This document shows positions 33,606 through 42,665 of a stretch of 64,000 nucleotides of DNA, piece by piece (position 1 is the stretch's first letter; each line of letters begins with the position of its first letter). Under the pieces are notes generated by a model. The model made no database searches and had not been told where the DNA came from. It saw nothing but the letters and a program-made list of their open reading frames with translations. A program made the position numbers and the translations under genes. Source of the DNA: Bacillus sp. N13C7 (GTDB taxonomy: Bacteria > Bacillota > Bacilli > Bacillales > Bacillaceae); NCBI RefSeq assembly GCF_026790065.1, contig NZ_JALAMO010000007.1:112181-176180 (forward strand). The letters are read 5' to 3'.

Positions 33606-34247
33606 ATGAAAATTGGAATCATCGGTGCAAGCGGAAAAGCAGGAAACCAGATTTTAAAAGAAGCAAAAACAAGAGGCCATGAAGTGACAGCCATCGTCCG
33701 AAACGCTTCAAAAGTGCAGGAACAGGACGTAGCGATTTTGGAGAAAGATGTGTTTGAACTGACTGCGGAAGACATCAAGCCTTTCGATGCGGTGGTCAAC
33801 GCATTTGGAGCAGCACCTGGCCAGGAACATCTTCATGTTGAGGCAGGCAGAGCGCTCATTAGCATCTTAAAGGACGCAAAAAACACCAGATTGCTTGTCG
33901 TCGGCGGAGCGGGAAGCCTGTTTGTAGATGAAGCCAAAACAACCCGTTTAATGGATACGCCGGAATTCCCGAAAGAGTATCTGCCAACTGCATCAAATCA
34001 AGGAGAGAACCTGAAAGATTTGCAGCAGACAGACTCCATTTCCTGGACGTTCCTAAGCCCTGCGGCATTTTTTGACCCGGCAGGTAAACGGACGGGTTCT
34101 TACCAAAAAGGAAAAGACAATGTCATCGTAAACGCTAAAGGTGACAGCTATATCAGCTATGCAGATTATGCCATTGCCGTATTGGATGAGCTAGAACATC
34201 CTGCACACCAAAATGAACGCTTCACAGTTGTAAGCGAAGCGGAATAA
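33606..34247 (+). CDS. ywnB: YwnB, NAD(P)H-binding SDR-like protein
   Basis: A 213-residue atypical short-chain dehydrogenase. The dinucleotide loop is GIIGASGKAGNQI (4-16), followed by VTAIVRNASK, where Arg favours NADP(H). The family includes NmrA-like and quinone/azo-stress reductases. The upstream operator pair points to control by YwnA, consistent with a stress-inducible oxidoreductase. Confidence 0.82.
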   Translation: MKIGIIGASGKAGNQILKEAKTRGHEVTAIVRNASKVQEQDVAILEKDVFELTAEDIKPFDAVVNAFGAAPGQEHLHVEAGRALISILKDAKNTRLLVVGGAGSLFVDEAKTTRLMDTPEFPKEYLPTASNQGENLKDLQQTDSISWTFLSPAAFFDPAGKRTGSYQKGKDNVIVNAKGDSYISYADYAIAVLDELEHPAHQNERFTVVSEAE

Positions 34248-34248
34248 T

Positions 34249-34278
34249 AAAAAACCCGGAGTCCGCTCCGGGTTTTTC
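34249..34278. terminator. Bidirectional terminator between ywnB and ywnC
   Basis: Perfect stem AAAAACCCGGAG (about 34250-34262) with CTCCGGGTTTTT (34266-34277); A-run and T-run on both sides suit both convergent genes. Confidence 0.85.
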
Positions 34279-34281
34279 TGA

Positions 34282-34671
34282 TTAATAAGTGCTGTAGGTA
34301 TCATAATCGCTGAAGATACCGTCAGCAATCCCAAGCATTAAAAAGATGAAGAAGGCGATAATCGCTAGAATGGATACAGCAATGCTTACGATTAAATAAA
34401 TTCCTTGCATCTTCACAAACTTCGCGTAATTCTCCAGCATTAAGTCCTCAGACTGTCCGCTATGTTGTTCAGCCATTTGGCCCGCTTCTTTGGCTGACCG
34501 CATCAAAAAGATTCCGGAAATAATTTGAAGTACGCCCGGCACGGCACCGATCAGAAAAAAGAACGCGCCTGATAGCGCGGTAATTGCGCCCATAATAATA
34601 AATAAAATGCCTGTTGCTTTTCCCCATTTTGAAATGCTGATGAGGGTTTTGTTCATTGTTTCAGGATTCAT
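34282..34671 (-). CDS. ywnC: YwnC, DUF5362-type membrane protein
   Basis: A 129-residue protein with three to four transmembrane helices. SKWGKATGILFIIMG and GVLQIISGIFLMRSAKEA match segments of the protein at 44903-45421, so the two are paralogues. The ATG at 34671 is nine bases from AAAGGGGAG; a GTG at 34677 is closer than ideal. Function unknown. Confidence 0.75.
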   Translation of the reverse strand: MNPETMNKTLISISKWGKATGILFIIMGAITALSGAFFFLIGAVPGVLQIISGIFLMRSAKEAGQMAEQHSGQSEDLMLENYAKFVKMQGIYLIVSIAVSILAIIAFFIFLMLGIADGIFSDYDTYSTY

Positions 34672-34763
34672 ATACACTGGCTCCCCTTTACAAAAAAATA
34701 CTCACTTTTCTTTTATACACTATTTGTGAGAAGTTTTGTATATAGAATATTATATTTTAGGGA

Positions 34764-34794
34764 TTGACCTTGACGCTGCGTGATTGTTTACGAT
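34764..34794 (+). promoter_or_regulatory. mta promoter with MerR-type 19-base spacer
   Basis: TTGACC (34764-34769) and TACGAT (34789-34794) are 19 bases apart, the stretched spacing used by MerR-family activators, which fits the known autoregulation of mta. Confidence 0.65.
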
Positions 34795-34815
34795 GAAAAA
34801 GAGGAGGCGGCATTG

Positions 34816-35589
34816 ATGAAATACCAAGTCAAACAAGTGGCGGACATAGCTGGTGTCAGTATTCGGACGCTTCATCACTATGACCATATTCAGCTCCTGA
34901 TTCCATCAGCGCTTACTGATGCAGGGTATCGTTTATACAGTGATGCAGACCTAGAAAGGCTGCAGCAGATTTTATTTTTCAAGGAAATTGGCTTTCGTTT
35001 GGAGGATATTAAAGAGATGCTTGATCATCCGGACTTTGACCGGAAAGCGGCACTTCGGTCGCAAAAGGATATATTGATGAAGAAAAAACAAAGAATGGAA
35101 GAGATGATTCAAACGATTGACAGGACGCTTCAGTCCATCGAGGGAGGAGAACGTATGAATAAGCGGGATTTATTTGCGGGATTCAGCATGAAAGACATTG
35201 AGGAGCACCAGCAGACATATGCTGATGAAGTCAGAAAGCTGTATGGAAGGGAAATTGCAGAAGAAACAGAGAAAAGGACATCTGCATATACGTCGGACGA
35301 TTGGCGCGTGATCATGGCTGAATTTGATTCGATATACAGACGAATTGCGGCACGAATGATACACGGCCCTGGTGATGCAGAGGTTCAGTCCGTTGTGGGG
35401 GCGTACCGTGATCATATTTGCCAATATCATTACGATTGCACACTCGACATTTTCAGAGGGCTTGGAGAAGTGTATATCACTGACGAACGATTTACAAATT
35501 CAATCAATCAATATGGAGAAGGCCTTGCCGCTTTTTTGCGGGAGGCGATTATCATTTACTGTGACCAACAGGAAAAACCCCGGCTGTAA
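34816..35589 (+). CDS. mta: Mta, MerR-family multidrug transport activator
   Basis: A 257-residue regulator: MerR winged-helix (1-75, VKQVADIAGVSIRTLHHYDHI), a dimerising coiled coil (about 76-110), then a TipAS-type effector domain (about 115-257). In B. subtilis Mta activates bmr, blt, ydfK and itself. The ATG at 34816 follows GAGGAGGCGG; the upstream in-frame GTG/ATG region falls in the promoter. Confidence 0.92.
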   Translation: MKYQVKQVADIAGVSIRTLHHYDHIQLLIPSALTDAGYRLYSDADLERLQQILFFKEIGFRLEDIKEMLDHPDFDRKAALRSQKDILMKKKQRMEEMIQTIDRTLQSIEGGERMNKRDLFAGFSMKDIEEHQQTYADEVRKLYGREIAEETEKRTSAYTSDDWRVIMAEFDSIYRRIAARMIHGPGDAEVQSVVGAYRDHICQYHYDCTLDIFRGLGEVYITDERFTNSINQYGEGLAAFLREAIIIYCDQQEKPRL

Positions 35590-35602
35590 AGGCCGGGGTT
35601 TT
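35573..35602. terminator. Bidirectional terminator between mta and clsA
   Basis: Stem AAAAACCCCGGC (35573-35584) with GCCGGGGTTTT (35592-35602); its left arm is inside the end of mta. Confidence 0.8.
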
Positions 35603-35610
35603 GGCACATC

Positions 35611-37059
35611 TTATAAAATCGGCGACAACAGCCGCGAGACGGATTCTTTAATTCGAATCCACAAGGAGCGCTGCAGATATTCTTCATAGGTGTATTTTCT
35701 GGATACGAGCAAATCTTCTTTAAATGTAGAAACCAGTTTTTTAGCAATGTTGATATCGTAAATAAATGCATTAACCTCAAAATTCAGCCTGAAGCTTCGA
35801 ACATCAATATTCGCTGTGCCGACTGATGCAATTTCGTCATCCACTACGATAGTTTTCGCGTGAATAAAGCCGTTATCATAGATATAGACAGTGGCTCCGG
35901 CTTTTAACAGCTCGCCGATGTACGAAAGTGTCGCCCAGTATACAAAGGCATGATCAGGCTTGTTCGGGATCATAATATTGACGTCAATGCCTGACAGGCA
36001 CGCGATCCTTAAAGCATCCAGCAGGCTTGCGTCGGGGATAAAATAAGGCGTTTGAATCAATATGGAACGTTTGGCATTCGAAATCATTTTAATGTAGCCA
36101 TTTTTAATTTGTTCCCATTCGGAATCCGGGCCGCTTGTGACAATTTGCATCCCGACGTTGCCTTTCGGGCCGTAATCAGGAAAGTGATTGGGGATATATG
36201 TCAGCGTATGGTGATGGGAAGCTTGGTTCCAGTCAAGGATGAAACGTGTCTGGATGGCATGCACGGCCGTTCCCTGCAGCCGGATATGCGTATCACGCCA
36301 ATAACCGAATTTCGGATTAAGCCCGAGATACTCATCTCCGACGTTAAAACCTCCGACATAGCCGGTCATTCCGTCTATGATGACAAGCTTTCGATGGTTC
36401 CGGTAATTCAGCCGCAAGTTTATCGGCCTGAGCTTTGAAGGGAAGAAGACTTCCACATGCCCGCCGGCCTCGCGGAGCTCTTTAAAAAACTTTTTTCGCA
36501 GCGTTCTGGACCCGAGTTCATCATAAAGCACCCTGACCTGAACACCTTCTTTCGCTTTTTCGATCAGAGCGTCCCGTAATTTTTTGCCTAATTCATCACC
36601 TTTATAAATATAATATTGTAAGTGGATATGATCCTTAGCCTTTGAAATGTCGTTCAGCAGCCGCTGAAACTTATCCCGTCCATCTGTAATGACGTCAACT
36701 GAATTATCCTCAGTGAACACAGCATGATTATTCATAATAAGCATATAAATTAAATCTTTGTTATCAAAGGTTGCCCGGTTGTTGAACTGAAACTGCTTGG
36801 TTTCTAAATCTTCAAGCTGATGCTTCAGCAGTCTTTCAATTCCAATCTTTTTTCGATCCTCCCATTGAAACAAATGCTTGCGCCTGAGATTATGGCCGAA
36901 TAATAAGTATAAAATAAAGCCTAAAACGGGAATAAAGAAAAGAACAAGCAGCCACGCCCAAGATGCGCTGGCATCGCGCCGTTCTTTGAAAATGACAATG
37001 ATGGCCAAAAGAATATTCAAAATGAAAAAAAGTGATAAAAGGATGGAAGAAATACTCAC
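35611..37059 (-). CDS. clsA: Cardiolipin synthase
   Basis: Condenses two phosphatidylglycerols to cardiolipin. The 482-residue protein has two N-terminal membrane helices (about 1-60) and two HKD phospholipase-D motifs: HRKLVIIDG in the first half and HAKTIVVDDEIASVGTAN in the second. The GTG at 37059 gives the expected length and follows AGCGGGGTT; an ATG at 37155 would add a non-conserved extension. This is the B. subtilis ywnE (clsA) homologue. Confidence 0.93.
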   Translation of the reverse strand: MSISSILLSLFFILNILLAIIVIFKERRDASASWAWLLVLFFIPVLGFILYLLFGHNLRRKHLFQWEDRKKIGIERLLKHQLEDLETKQFQFNNRATFDNKDLIYMLIMNNHAVFTEDNSVDVITDGRDKFQRLLNDISKAKDHIHLQYYIYKGDELGKKLRDALIEKAKEGVQVRVLYDELGSRTLRKKFFKELREAGGHVEVFFPSKLRPINLRLNYRNHRKLVIIDGMTGYVGGFNVGDEYLGLNPKFGYWRDTHIRLQGTAVHAIQTRFILDWNQASHHHTLTYIPNHFPDYGPKGNVGMQIVTSGPDSEWEQIKNGYIKMISNAKRSILIQTPYFIPDASLLDALRIACLSGIDVNIMIPNKPDHAFVYWATLSYIGELLKAGATVYIYDNGFIHAKTIVVDDEIASVGTANIDVRSFRLNFEVNAFIYDINIAKKLVSTFKEDLLVSRKYTYEEYLQRSLWIRIKESVSRLLSPIL

Positions 37060-37301
37060 TTTGTAACCCCGCTCATTCATATTTATCAAGAAGATTGCCA
37101 TTAGTATTCCATGAATAACAGCGATCTGATTCCCATTACAAATTATAACACTCACATTTTAAAAGAATAAAGTGCAGCGATCCAGATTCTTCGTGAAAAA
37201 TACGGGCAGATTTCTTTAAAACCAGCGTTCACCTGCGTTAAAATAAACACATATGATAACGTTCGTGAAGACTGCAACATCAAATAAAGGGGGAGGATAC
37301 C

Positions 37302-37739
37302 TTGAACTTTTACAGAGTTGAACAAATGCCGGGGTTCATTAAAACAGAAATGCAAAAAATTCAAAAGGCCGTACAGCCTTTCATGAAGAAAACCGTCATG
37401 TACCGTTTTCTTGCTTTTCCGCTAGCTGCATTCTCTCTCTTTAATTTGGCTGCTTTTTTATTTCACGCTTCTGCTGACAGGGAGTCCCTGATCAGCGCAG
37501 GCATATTTGCACTTCTTGCGGCGCTCGGGCTGGCATTTTTCAAAGAAGCAGGCTATCAGCATAAACAAATCCAAAAAACGGTTCACATCTATATGCTGAA
37601 CAGGATCAAAAAGAGCGAAATCCTTTCAGAAGAGCGGAAAGACTCCTATACGCGCCAGATCAAAGAAGAACCGTTTGCGATGCGTAGTTTTGTGGAATTT
37701 TTGACTGAGGAAGACAGGCGCAAGAAAATGCAGTTTTAA
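37302..37739 (+). CDS. ywnF: YwnF, small membrane protein
   Basis: A 145-residue protein with two central transmembrane helices (about 45-65 and 70-90) between basic helical ends; no recognised catalytic motif. TTG start behind GGGGGAGG. A possible promoter is TTCACC (37228) / TATGAT (37252) at 18-base spacing. Its 3' side borders the nonulosonic acid cassette on the other strand. Confidence 0.75.
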   Translation: MNFYRVEQMPGFIKTEMQKIQKAVQPFMKKTVMYRFLAFPLAAFSLFNLAAFLFHASADRESLISAGIFALLAALGLAFFKEAGYQHKQIQKTVHIYMLNRIKKSEILSEERKDSYTRQIKEEPFAMRSFVEFLTEEDRRKKMQF

Positions 37740-37756
37740 AAGAGCTGAACACTAGA

Positions 37757-37797
37757 ACTGCACCCTGACTGCTGGACAGATCAGGGTGCAGTTTTTT
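37757..37797 (+). terminator. Intrinsic terminator after ywnF
   Basis: Twelve-base perfect stem ACTGCACCCTGA (37757-37768) with TCAGGGTGCAGT (37781-37792), then T's. It marks one edge of the pse cassette. Confidence 0.85.
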
Positions 37798-37861
37798 ATG
37801 GCCATTTCTTCTGTAGTTCTGCAAAGTGCAGAGCGCATTCACAAAGAGGTATCTATATAAA

Positions 37862-38911
37862 CTATATAGAATCCCATCTCAGCGGTGTTCCTGCTGAAAT
37901 ATGTTTCTTGGCTGTTCTGCCAATAATGACATCATAAAATTTTGGTTCCAAACCGTAACCGGGCCGTACGACCTTAATATTTTCTTTTGTGAAAGGCTCG
38001 CCGGCTTTTATATCTTTATTTACATAAATCGAACGACGGAATTTGAGCGAAGCTTTTTCCTCGTCAGTGGGTCCATACGTAATCTGTCCTAATGCTTGCC
38101 ACGCCTTTTCAGTTTCAACGACAAGATGCCTTAGTTCGGATGGTTCCAGTGAAAAGGCGGAATCTACGCCGCCGTCAGCTCTTGATAAAGTAAAATGTTT
38201 TTCAATCACAGTTGCACCTAGGGCGACACTAGCGACAGCCACCCCTGTTCCCATGGTGTGATCCGATAAGCCGACTTGGCAGTTAAATAAGTTTTTCATA
38301 TGAGGAATCGTGGCAATATTGGTGTTTTCCGGTGATGCCGGGTAGGTACTGGTGCATTTTAGAAGTATTACCTCTTTGCAGCCGGCGTCTTTGGCGGCCC
38401 TTATTGATTCATCAATTTCTGCTACTGTAGCCATCCCAGTGGAAATGATAATAGGCTTACCAGTAGCAGCGACCTTTTTGATAAGAGGGATATCAGTATT
38501 TTCAAATGAAGCGATTTTATATATAGGAACACCCAAGTCCTCCAGAAAGTCGACAGATGATTCATCAAATGGCGTACTCAAAGGGATCATTCCAAGTTCC
38601 CGGCATTTATTGAAGATTGGCTTATGCCATTCCCATGGAGTGTACGCTTGTTGGTATAATGTATAGAGCGTTCTGCCGGACCAGAGACTATTCTTATCCT
38701 CAATTTTAAAATCTTTCGTATTCATATTTAATGTCATTGTGTCAGCGGTATATGTTTGTATTTTCAAAGCGTGTGCACCTGCTTTAGCCGCTTCTTCTAT
38801 AATATGAAAAGCACGCTCTAATGATTGATTATGGTTTCCAGACATTTCAGCAATAATAAACGGAGGATGATGCGGCCCAATTTTTCTTCCTTCTATATTG
38901 ATTTCGTTCAT
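37862..38911 (-). CDS. pseI: Pseudaminic acid synthase (NeuB/PseI family)
   Basis: Condenses 2,4-diacetamido-2,4,6-trideoxy-L-altrose with PEP to give pseudaminic acid. The 349-residue protein has the NeuB barrel (about 20-265) with FIIAEMSGNHNQ, ALKIQTY, STPFDESSVDFLE, SDHTMGTG and EKHFTL, then a C-terminal SAF/antifreeze-like domain (about 290-349). Order and neighbours favour PseI over sialic or legionaminic acid synthases; SpsE of the spore-polysaccharide operon is the nearest B. subtilis relative I know. Last gene of the seven-gene operon. Confidence 0.85.
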   Translation of the reverse strand: MNEINIEGRKIGPHHPPFIIAEMSGNHNQSLERAFHIIEEAAKAGAHALKIQTYTADTMTLNMNTKDFKIEDKNSLWSGRTLYTLYQQAYTPWEWHKPIFNKCRELGMIPLSTPFDESSVDFLEDLGVPIYKIASFENTDIPLIKKVAATGKPIIISTGMATVAEIDESIRAAKDAGCKEVILLKCTSTYPASPENTNIATIPHMKNLFNCQVGLSDHTMGTGVAVASVALGATVIEKHFTLSRADGGVDSAFSLEPSELRHLVVETEKAWQALGQITYGPTDEEKASLKFRRSIYVNKDIKAGEPFTKENIKVVRPGYGLEPKFYDVIIGRTAKKHISAGTPLRWDSI

Positions 38912-38974
38912 TTTTGCACCTCTTTTTATTTACAGGAATACCGGCCATAAAAGCCAAAGGGCATAAAACACAAT

Positions 38975-39562
38975 TCAAATCATGTTATTAAAATGTGTAT
39001 CAATGTCTTTACCGTCTATTCCTCTAGCAGCTAATTTCTTCATCACTTTCGGCTTTTCCGCTTCCCATTCTTCCTTTAAAAGACCGTATCGGATCACATC
39101 AAGATAGTTGCTATTCCTTGCGATATGGTTTCGAAAGTGACCTTCTTTCCTAAAACCGAATGATTGGTGATAGGACAGACTTTTTTCGTTATTCGACAGG
39201 ACTTCTCCGTATACTTTCTCAATCTCCAGCTGTTGAAACGCCCATTCTAATGCTAAAAACCCCATGACAGAACCGGACCCTTTTGGACTCTGGGCCTCTC
39301 CGATATAAAAACCCCAATAGCAATGGTGATTCTTATGGTCAACATCTTTAAAACTTACAAAGCCGATGTCAGTATGATCAATTGTAAAGATAAAATAATG
39401 TTCTGTTTTCGAGGAATTCACTTTCTTGAACCAATGATGATGCTGTTTTTCAGTAATGATTTGATCGTTATACATTGATTGTCTGATTCTATCATCGTTC
39501 CGCCAACGGAGGACTGTGTCTAAGTCTTTTTCTTTTAATGTCCTAAGGGAATATTTGAACAT
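38975..39562 (-). CDS. pseH: PseH-type GNAT N-acetyltransferase
   Basis: Predicted to acetylate the 4-amino group of the UDP-4-amino-altrose intermediate. The 195-residue protein begins SLRTLKEKDLDTVLRWRND, typical of PseH/SpsD-like enzymes, and has the acetyl-CoA segment PKGSGSVMGFLAL followed by SLSYHQSFGFRKEG. It starts 16 bases after pseG ends (reading on the minus strand). Substrate inferred from context. Confidence 0.8.
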   Translation of the reverse strand: MFKYSLRTLKEKDLDTVLRWRNDDRIRQSMYNDQIITEKQHHHWFKKVNSSKTEHYFIFTIDHTDIGFVSFKDVDHKNHHCYWGFYIGEAQSPKGSGSVMGFLALEWAFQQLEIEKVYGEVLSNNEKSLSYHQSFGFRKEGHFRNHIARNSNYLDVIRYGLLKEEWEAEKPKVMKKLAARGIDGKDIDTHFNNMI

Positions 39563-39577
39563 AGACTTATCCCTTCC

Positions 39578-40669
39578 TTACGTTAAAATTTCAAATAAGA
39601 GATTTTGGCGATTATCAATATTTCCTTCTAGCAGCATGCGGGCTTTTTGTGACATTTGTATTAATAACAAGGGATTATTTATCATTTCGTTAATAGAAGA
39701 GACGATATCTGATTCCTTGACGGATTCTTTAGGCCCCAGATATTGAATGGCGCCTAATTGATCAAGCGTTTCAGCAATCAGTTCTTGATTTTCAGCAACG
39801 GTGATTACGATGGCTGGAAGGCCGAGATAACAGCGTTCCCAAGCGGAAGTTCCGCCTGCACCTATTGCGAGATCGGCATTGTACATCAATTCTGCAATAT
39901 GATTTACTTGGCAATGAAAGCTGCAAAAGTCATGTTTTTTGCAAATGGATTCAATGTCATTCTTATGGGTATTGGTATTTCCAATTACGATATCCAGCTC
40001 AATATCATGGAGGTTAAGCTGCTTAAAGGCGTGAATAACCTTTTTCGTTTCATTAGTGGGATCAGTGCCTCCAAAAAAGACAAAAATCTTTTTTATACTG
40101 CCGTCACGGTTTTTGTTATTGGGCTGAAATGAATAAAATTCATCCCGCAATAAGACGTATTCAGGCCCTAAAAATTGTTTGCAGCTTTTGGGAACCAGGT
40201 TGGCATAACGCTCTTTATAATGAGGATAAAGATTCTGGTCTAATAAAATATCGCAATGATGTAAACGATCAGCAAGGTCATCAATCACCATTATTTTTTT
40301 CACATATTTTTTTACCTCCAGCTCCCAATTGATATCAATTGCGTAGTGATCAATGATAAGGAGGGAGATTTCCTTGTTCATGTCTTGAATTGCACGGCTG
40401 GTTTCAGCTGAGTCAACATGCCAAGGGACACCGAGCCAATCAGAATGGAGAGTTGATTTAGGGATCAAAACATTCTTTTGAGGTGCTGGGAGCATAATGA
40501 GATCAAACTGCTGCTCGCGAATCACCTCAGCTAGATGGCCTTGTAAGCTTCGGCAAACAAATGTAATGTTAGCTCCCTTTTTGCGCAATGCATTAGCAAG
40601 CGTAAGGCACCTCATGACATGACCTGTGCCTATTTCAATTGAAGCATCTGTTCTGAAAAGTATGTTCAT
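39578..40669 (-). CDS. pseG: UDP-2,4-diacetamido-2,4,6-trideoxy-beta-L-altropyranose hydrolase
   Basis: Removes UDP from the nucleotide sugar to release the free hexose used by PseI. The 363-residue GT-B-like protein carries the PseG/SpsG signature GTGHVMRCL with His17 as the catalytic base, and a C-terminal half with FVFFGGTDPTNETKKV and GAGGTSAWERCYLGLPAIVIT for UDP binding. Its presence is the best evidence for a pseudaminic rather than sialic acid route. Confidence 0.85.
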   Translation of the reverse strand: MNILFRTDASIEIGTGHVMRCLTLANALRKKGANITFVCRSLQGHLAEVIREQQFDLIMLPAPQKNVLIPKSTLHSDWLGVPWHVDSAETSRAIQDMNKEISLLIIDHYAIDINWELEVKKYVKKIMVIDDLADRLHHCDILLDQNLYPHYKERYANLVPKSCKQFLGPEYVLLRDEFYSFQPNNKNRDGSIKKIFVFFGGTDPTNETKKVIHAFKQLNLHDIELDIVIGNTNTHKNDIESICKKHDFCSFHCQVNHIAELMYNADLAIGAGGTSAWERCYLGLPAIVITVAENQELIAETLDQLGAIQYLGPKESVKESDIVSSINEMINNPLLLIQMSQKARMLLEGNIDNRQNLLFEILT

Positions 40670-40693
40670 AACAGCACCTCATCATCATTTGTA

Positions 40694-41443
40694 CTAGTCA
40701 TTGTTGTCATTTACTATTTCTTTTTGTTCTATTCGGGCGTTGAGTAAAGACCAATCCGGAAACGCGTTCAATAACGCTAATGTATCCTCCAAGCTAAAGT
40801 CAGGATTCGTTGGATATAGTTTTTCTATGATTTTTTTGATTAACAAAAAGTCCTCAGGTGTGTCCACAGTCCACCTATGCTGATTCTGATTTTCGTTATA
40901 GGTGATATTAGCCAACTTGAACCGACCGGGATTTAGGAAAATGAAGGGTGTTACGTGTTCCCGTTCATGTTCAAGACTGGACTCGGCATAAGCCTTTTCT
41001 AATGCTGAAACTGAAAAAACCTCTATATCCATTCCGCGGGGATACGTTCTATTTAGAGTGTTAGACACATAATCATATTGGCCGTTTGAATCTAGATAAA
41101 ATTTGACTACTTTGTCGATGACACGATGATCGATAATAGGGCAGTCAGAGGTTAAGCGGACAATCGTTTCCGCTTTGTTGATTTTTGCAGCCTCGTAATA
41201 TCTTGATAAAACATCATTTTCTGAACCACAATAATAAGTAAGAGACAATCTCTTACTTAACTGGACAATTGGTTTATCATTCTCATTTGTCGTTGTGGCG
41301 ATCACAATATCATCAATAAGCGCCGCTCTTTTTATTCTTTCAATTTGATATTCCAGCAGAGGTTTATTCAAAACTTTTTTTAATACTTTCCCTGGCAATC
41401 TGCTGGACCCCATCCGTGCTTGGATTATAGCCGTTACTTTCAA
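40694..41443 (-). CDS. pseF: CMP-nonulosonate cytidylyltransferase, SpsF type
   Basis: Activates the nonulosonic acid with CTP. The 249-residue protein has the nucleotidyltransferase motif IIQARMGSSRLPGK (6-19), RLTSDCPIID, and the C-terminal HRWTVDTPEDFLL, all typical of the SpsF (COG1861) group rather than of NeuA. 12 bases separate it from the aminotransferase gene. Confidence 0.82.
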   Translation of the reverse strand: MKVTAIIQARMGSSRLPGKVLKKVLNKPLLEYQIERIKRAALIDDIVIATTTNENDKPIVQLSKRLSLTYYCGSENDVLSRYYEAAKINKAETIVRLTSDCPIIDHRVIDKVVKFYLDSNGQYDYVSNTLNRTYPRGMDIEVFSVSALEKAYAESSLEHEREHVTPFIFLNPGRFKLANITYNENQNQHRWTVDTPEDFLLIKKIIEKLYPTNPDFSLEDTLALLNAFPDWSLLNARIEQKEIVNDNND

Positions 41444-41454
41444 CTCATGACCTC

Positions 41455-42657
41455 CTACGAATAATAATCCACTACTTTTTTTAATGCTTTGATCACGTCG
41501 TCTGCATCTTTTTCGTTCATTGATTGAAACAGAGGTAAGGTGATGATTCCTTTATATAGATTTTCTGCACTTGGACATAGGCCCGCTGGATATCCTAAAC
41601 GTTGATAGTAAGGGTGTAAATAAACGGGTATATAGTGAACGTTAACTCCTATATTTTCTTTTTGCATAGCGTTGAAAATATCATCGCGGTTTCCTTTTAG
41701 CTGATCCAGCTTTAATTGAATAATATAAAGGTGCCAGCTTGAAGTTGAGGCTGCATCTTGTATTGGTAGCTGAATGTGGGAGAGGGTTTTTAACTTTTCG
41801 TTATAAATCTCGGCAAGGTGATGCCGTTTTTTAATAAAATCATCTAACTTTTGCAATTGGCTGATCCCTAATGAAGCTTGGATATCTGTCATCCGGTAAT
41901 TGAAACCAAGGAAGTGCATTTCATAGTACCACGAGCCATGGTTTTGAGTTAACTTTTTAGGATCACGGGTTATTCCGTGACTGCGGAATTGAAGCAGCTT
42001 CTCATAATATGTTCTATTATTCGTCGTTATCATTCCGCCTTCGCCTGTTGTAATATGTTTTACAGGATGGAAACTAAACATTGTCATATCACTGATTGAA
42101 CCGACTTTTTTCCCTTTATATGAAGCGCCTAATGCATGTGCAGCATCTTCGATGACGATTAAGTTATTGTCTTTTGCGATTTTTTGAATCTGATCGTGAT
42201 TCACTGGCTGTCCCGTGAAGTCTACTGGTATAATGGCCTTTGTTTTTGGAGTGATCAGCTTTTCGATAGAATCAGGATTAATATTGTATGTGAGCGGGTC
42301 AATATCTGCGAAAACCGGTTTGGCGCCCATGTACAAAATACAATTGGCACTTGCCGCAAATGTGACGGGTGTAGTAATGACTTCGTCTCCCTGTGAGATA
42401 CCAGCAGCAAAGCAAGCCGCATGCAACGCAGCTGTTCCGCTGGAAAATGCAACTGCATAGCTGCTGCCAGCATATTCAGCGACTTTTTCTTCGAATAACG
42501 CAATTGTTGGTCCTGTCGTCAAATAGTCTCCTCTTAAAATATCGACTACGGATTGTATATCTTCTTCATCCAGCGATTGTCTGCCGTAAGGAAGATAAGA
42601 ATCTCTGACGGGTTTACCGCCTGAAATGGCCAATTTATTCTCACTTGTCATGTTCAA
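41455..42657 (-). CDS. pseC: PseC-type PLP aminotransferase
   Basis: Predicted UDP-4-amino-4,6-dideoxy-N-acetyl-L-altrosamine transaminase. The 400-residue DegT/DnrJ/EryC1 protein has FSSGTAALHAACFAAGI (71-87), the cofactor aspartate in EDAAHALGASY (170-180) and the PLP lysine Lys200 in SFHPVKHITTGEGG. Eight bases separate it from the upstream SDR gene. The close PseC relatives share the LPYGRQSLDEEDI start. Confidence 0.87.
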   Translation of the reverse strand: MNMTSENKLAISGGKPVRDSYLPYGRQSLDEEDIQSVVDILRGDYLTTGPTIALFEEKVAEYAGSSYAVAFSSGTAALHAACFAAGISQGDEVITTPVTFAASANCILYMGAKPVFADIDPLTYNINPDSIEKLITPKTKAIIPVDFTGQPVNHDQIQKIAKDNNLIVIEDAAHALGASYKGKKVGSISDMTMFSFHPVKHITTGEGGMITTNNRTYYEKLLQFRSHGITRDPKKLTQNHGSWYYEMHFLGFNYRMTDIQASLGISQLQKLDDFIKKRHHLAEIYNEKLKTLSHIQLPIQDAASTSSWHLYIIQLKLDQLKGNRDDIFNAMQKENIGVNVHYIPVYLHPYYQRLGYPAGLCPSAENLYKGIITLPLFQSMNEKDADDVIKALKKVVDYYS

Positions 42658-42665
42658 TTCTCCTA

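Noticed and set aside
37795..37861. Terminator for the pse operon
   Set aside because: Only a short TCTGCA/TGCAGA stem without a T-run is present on the minus strand after pseI; not convincing.
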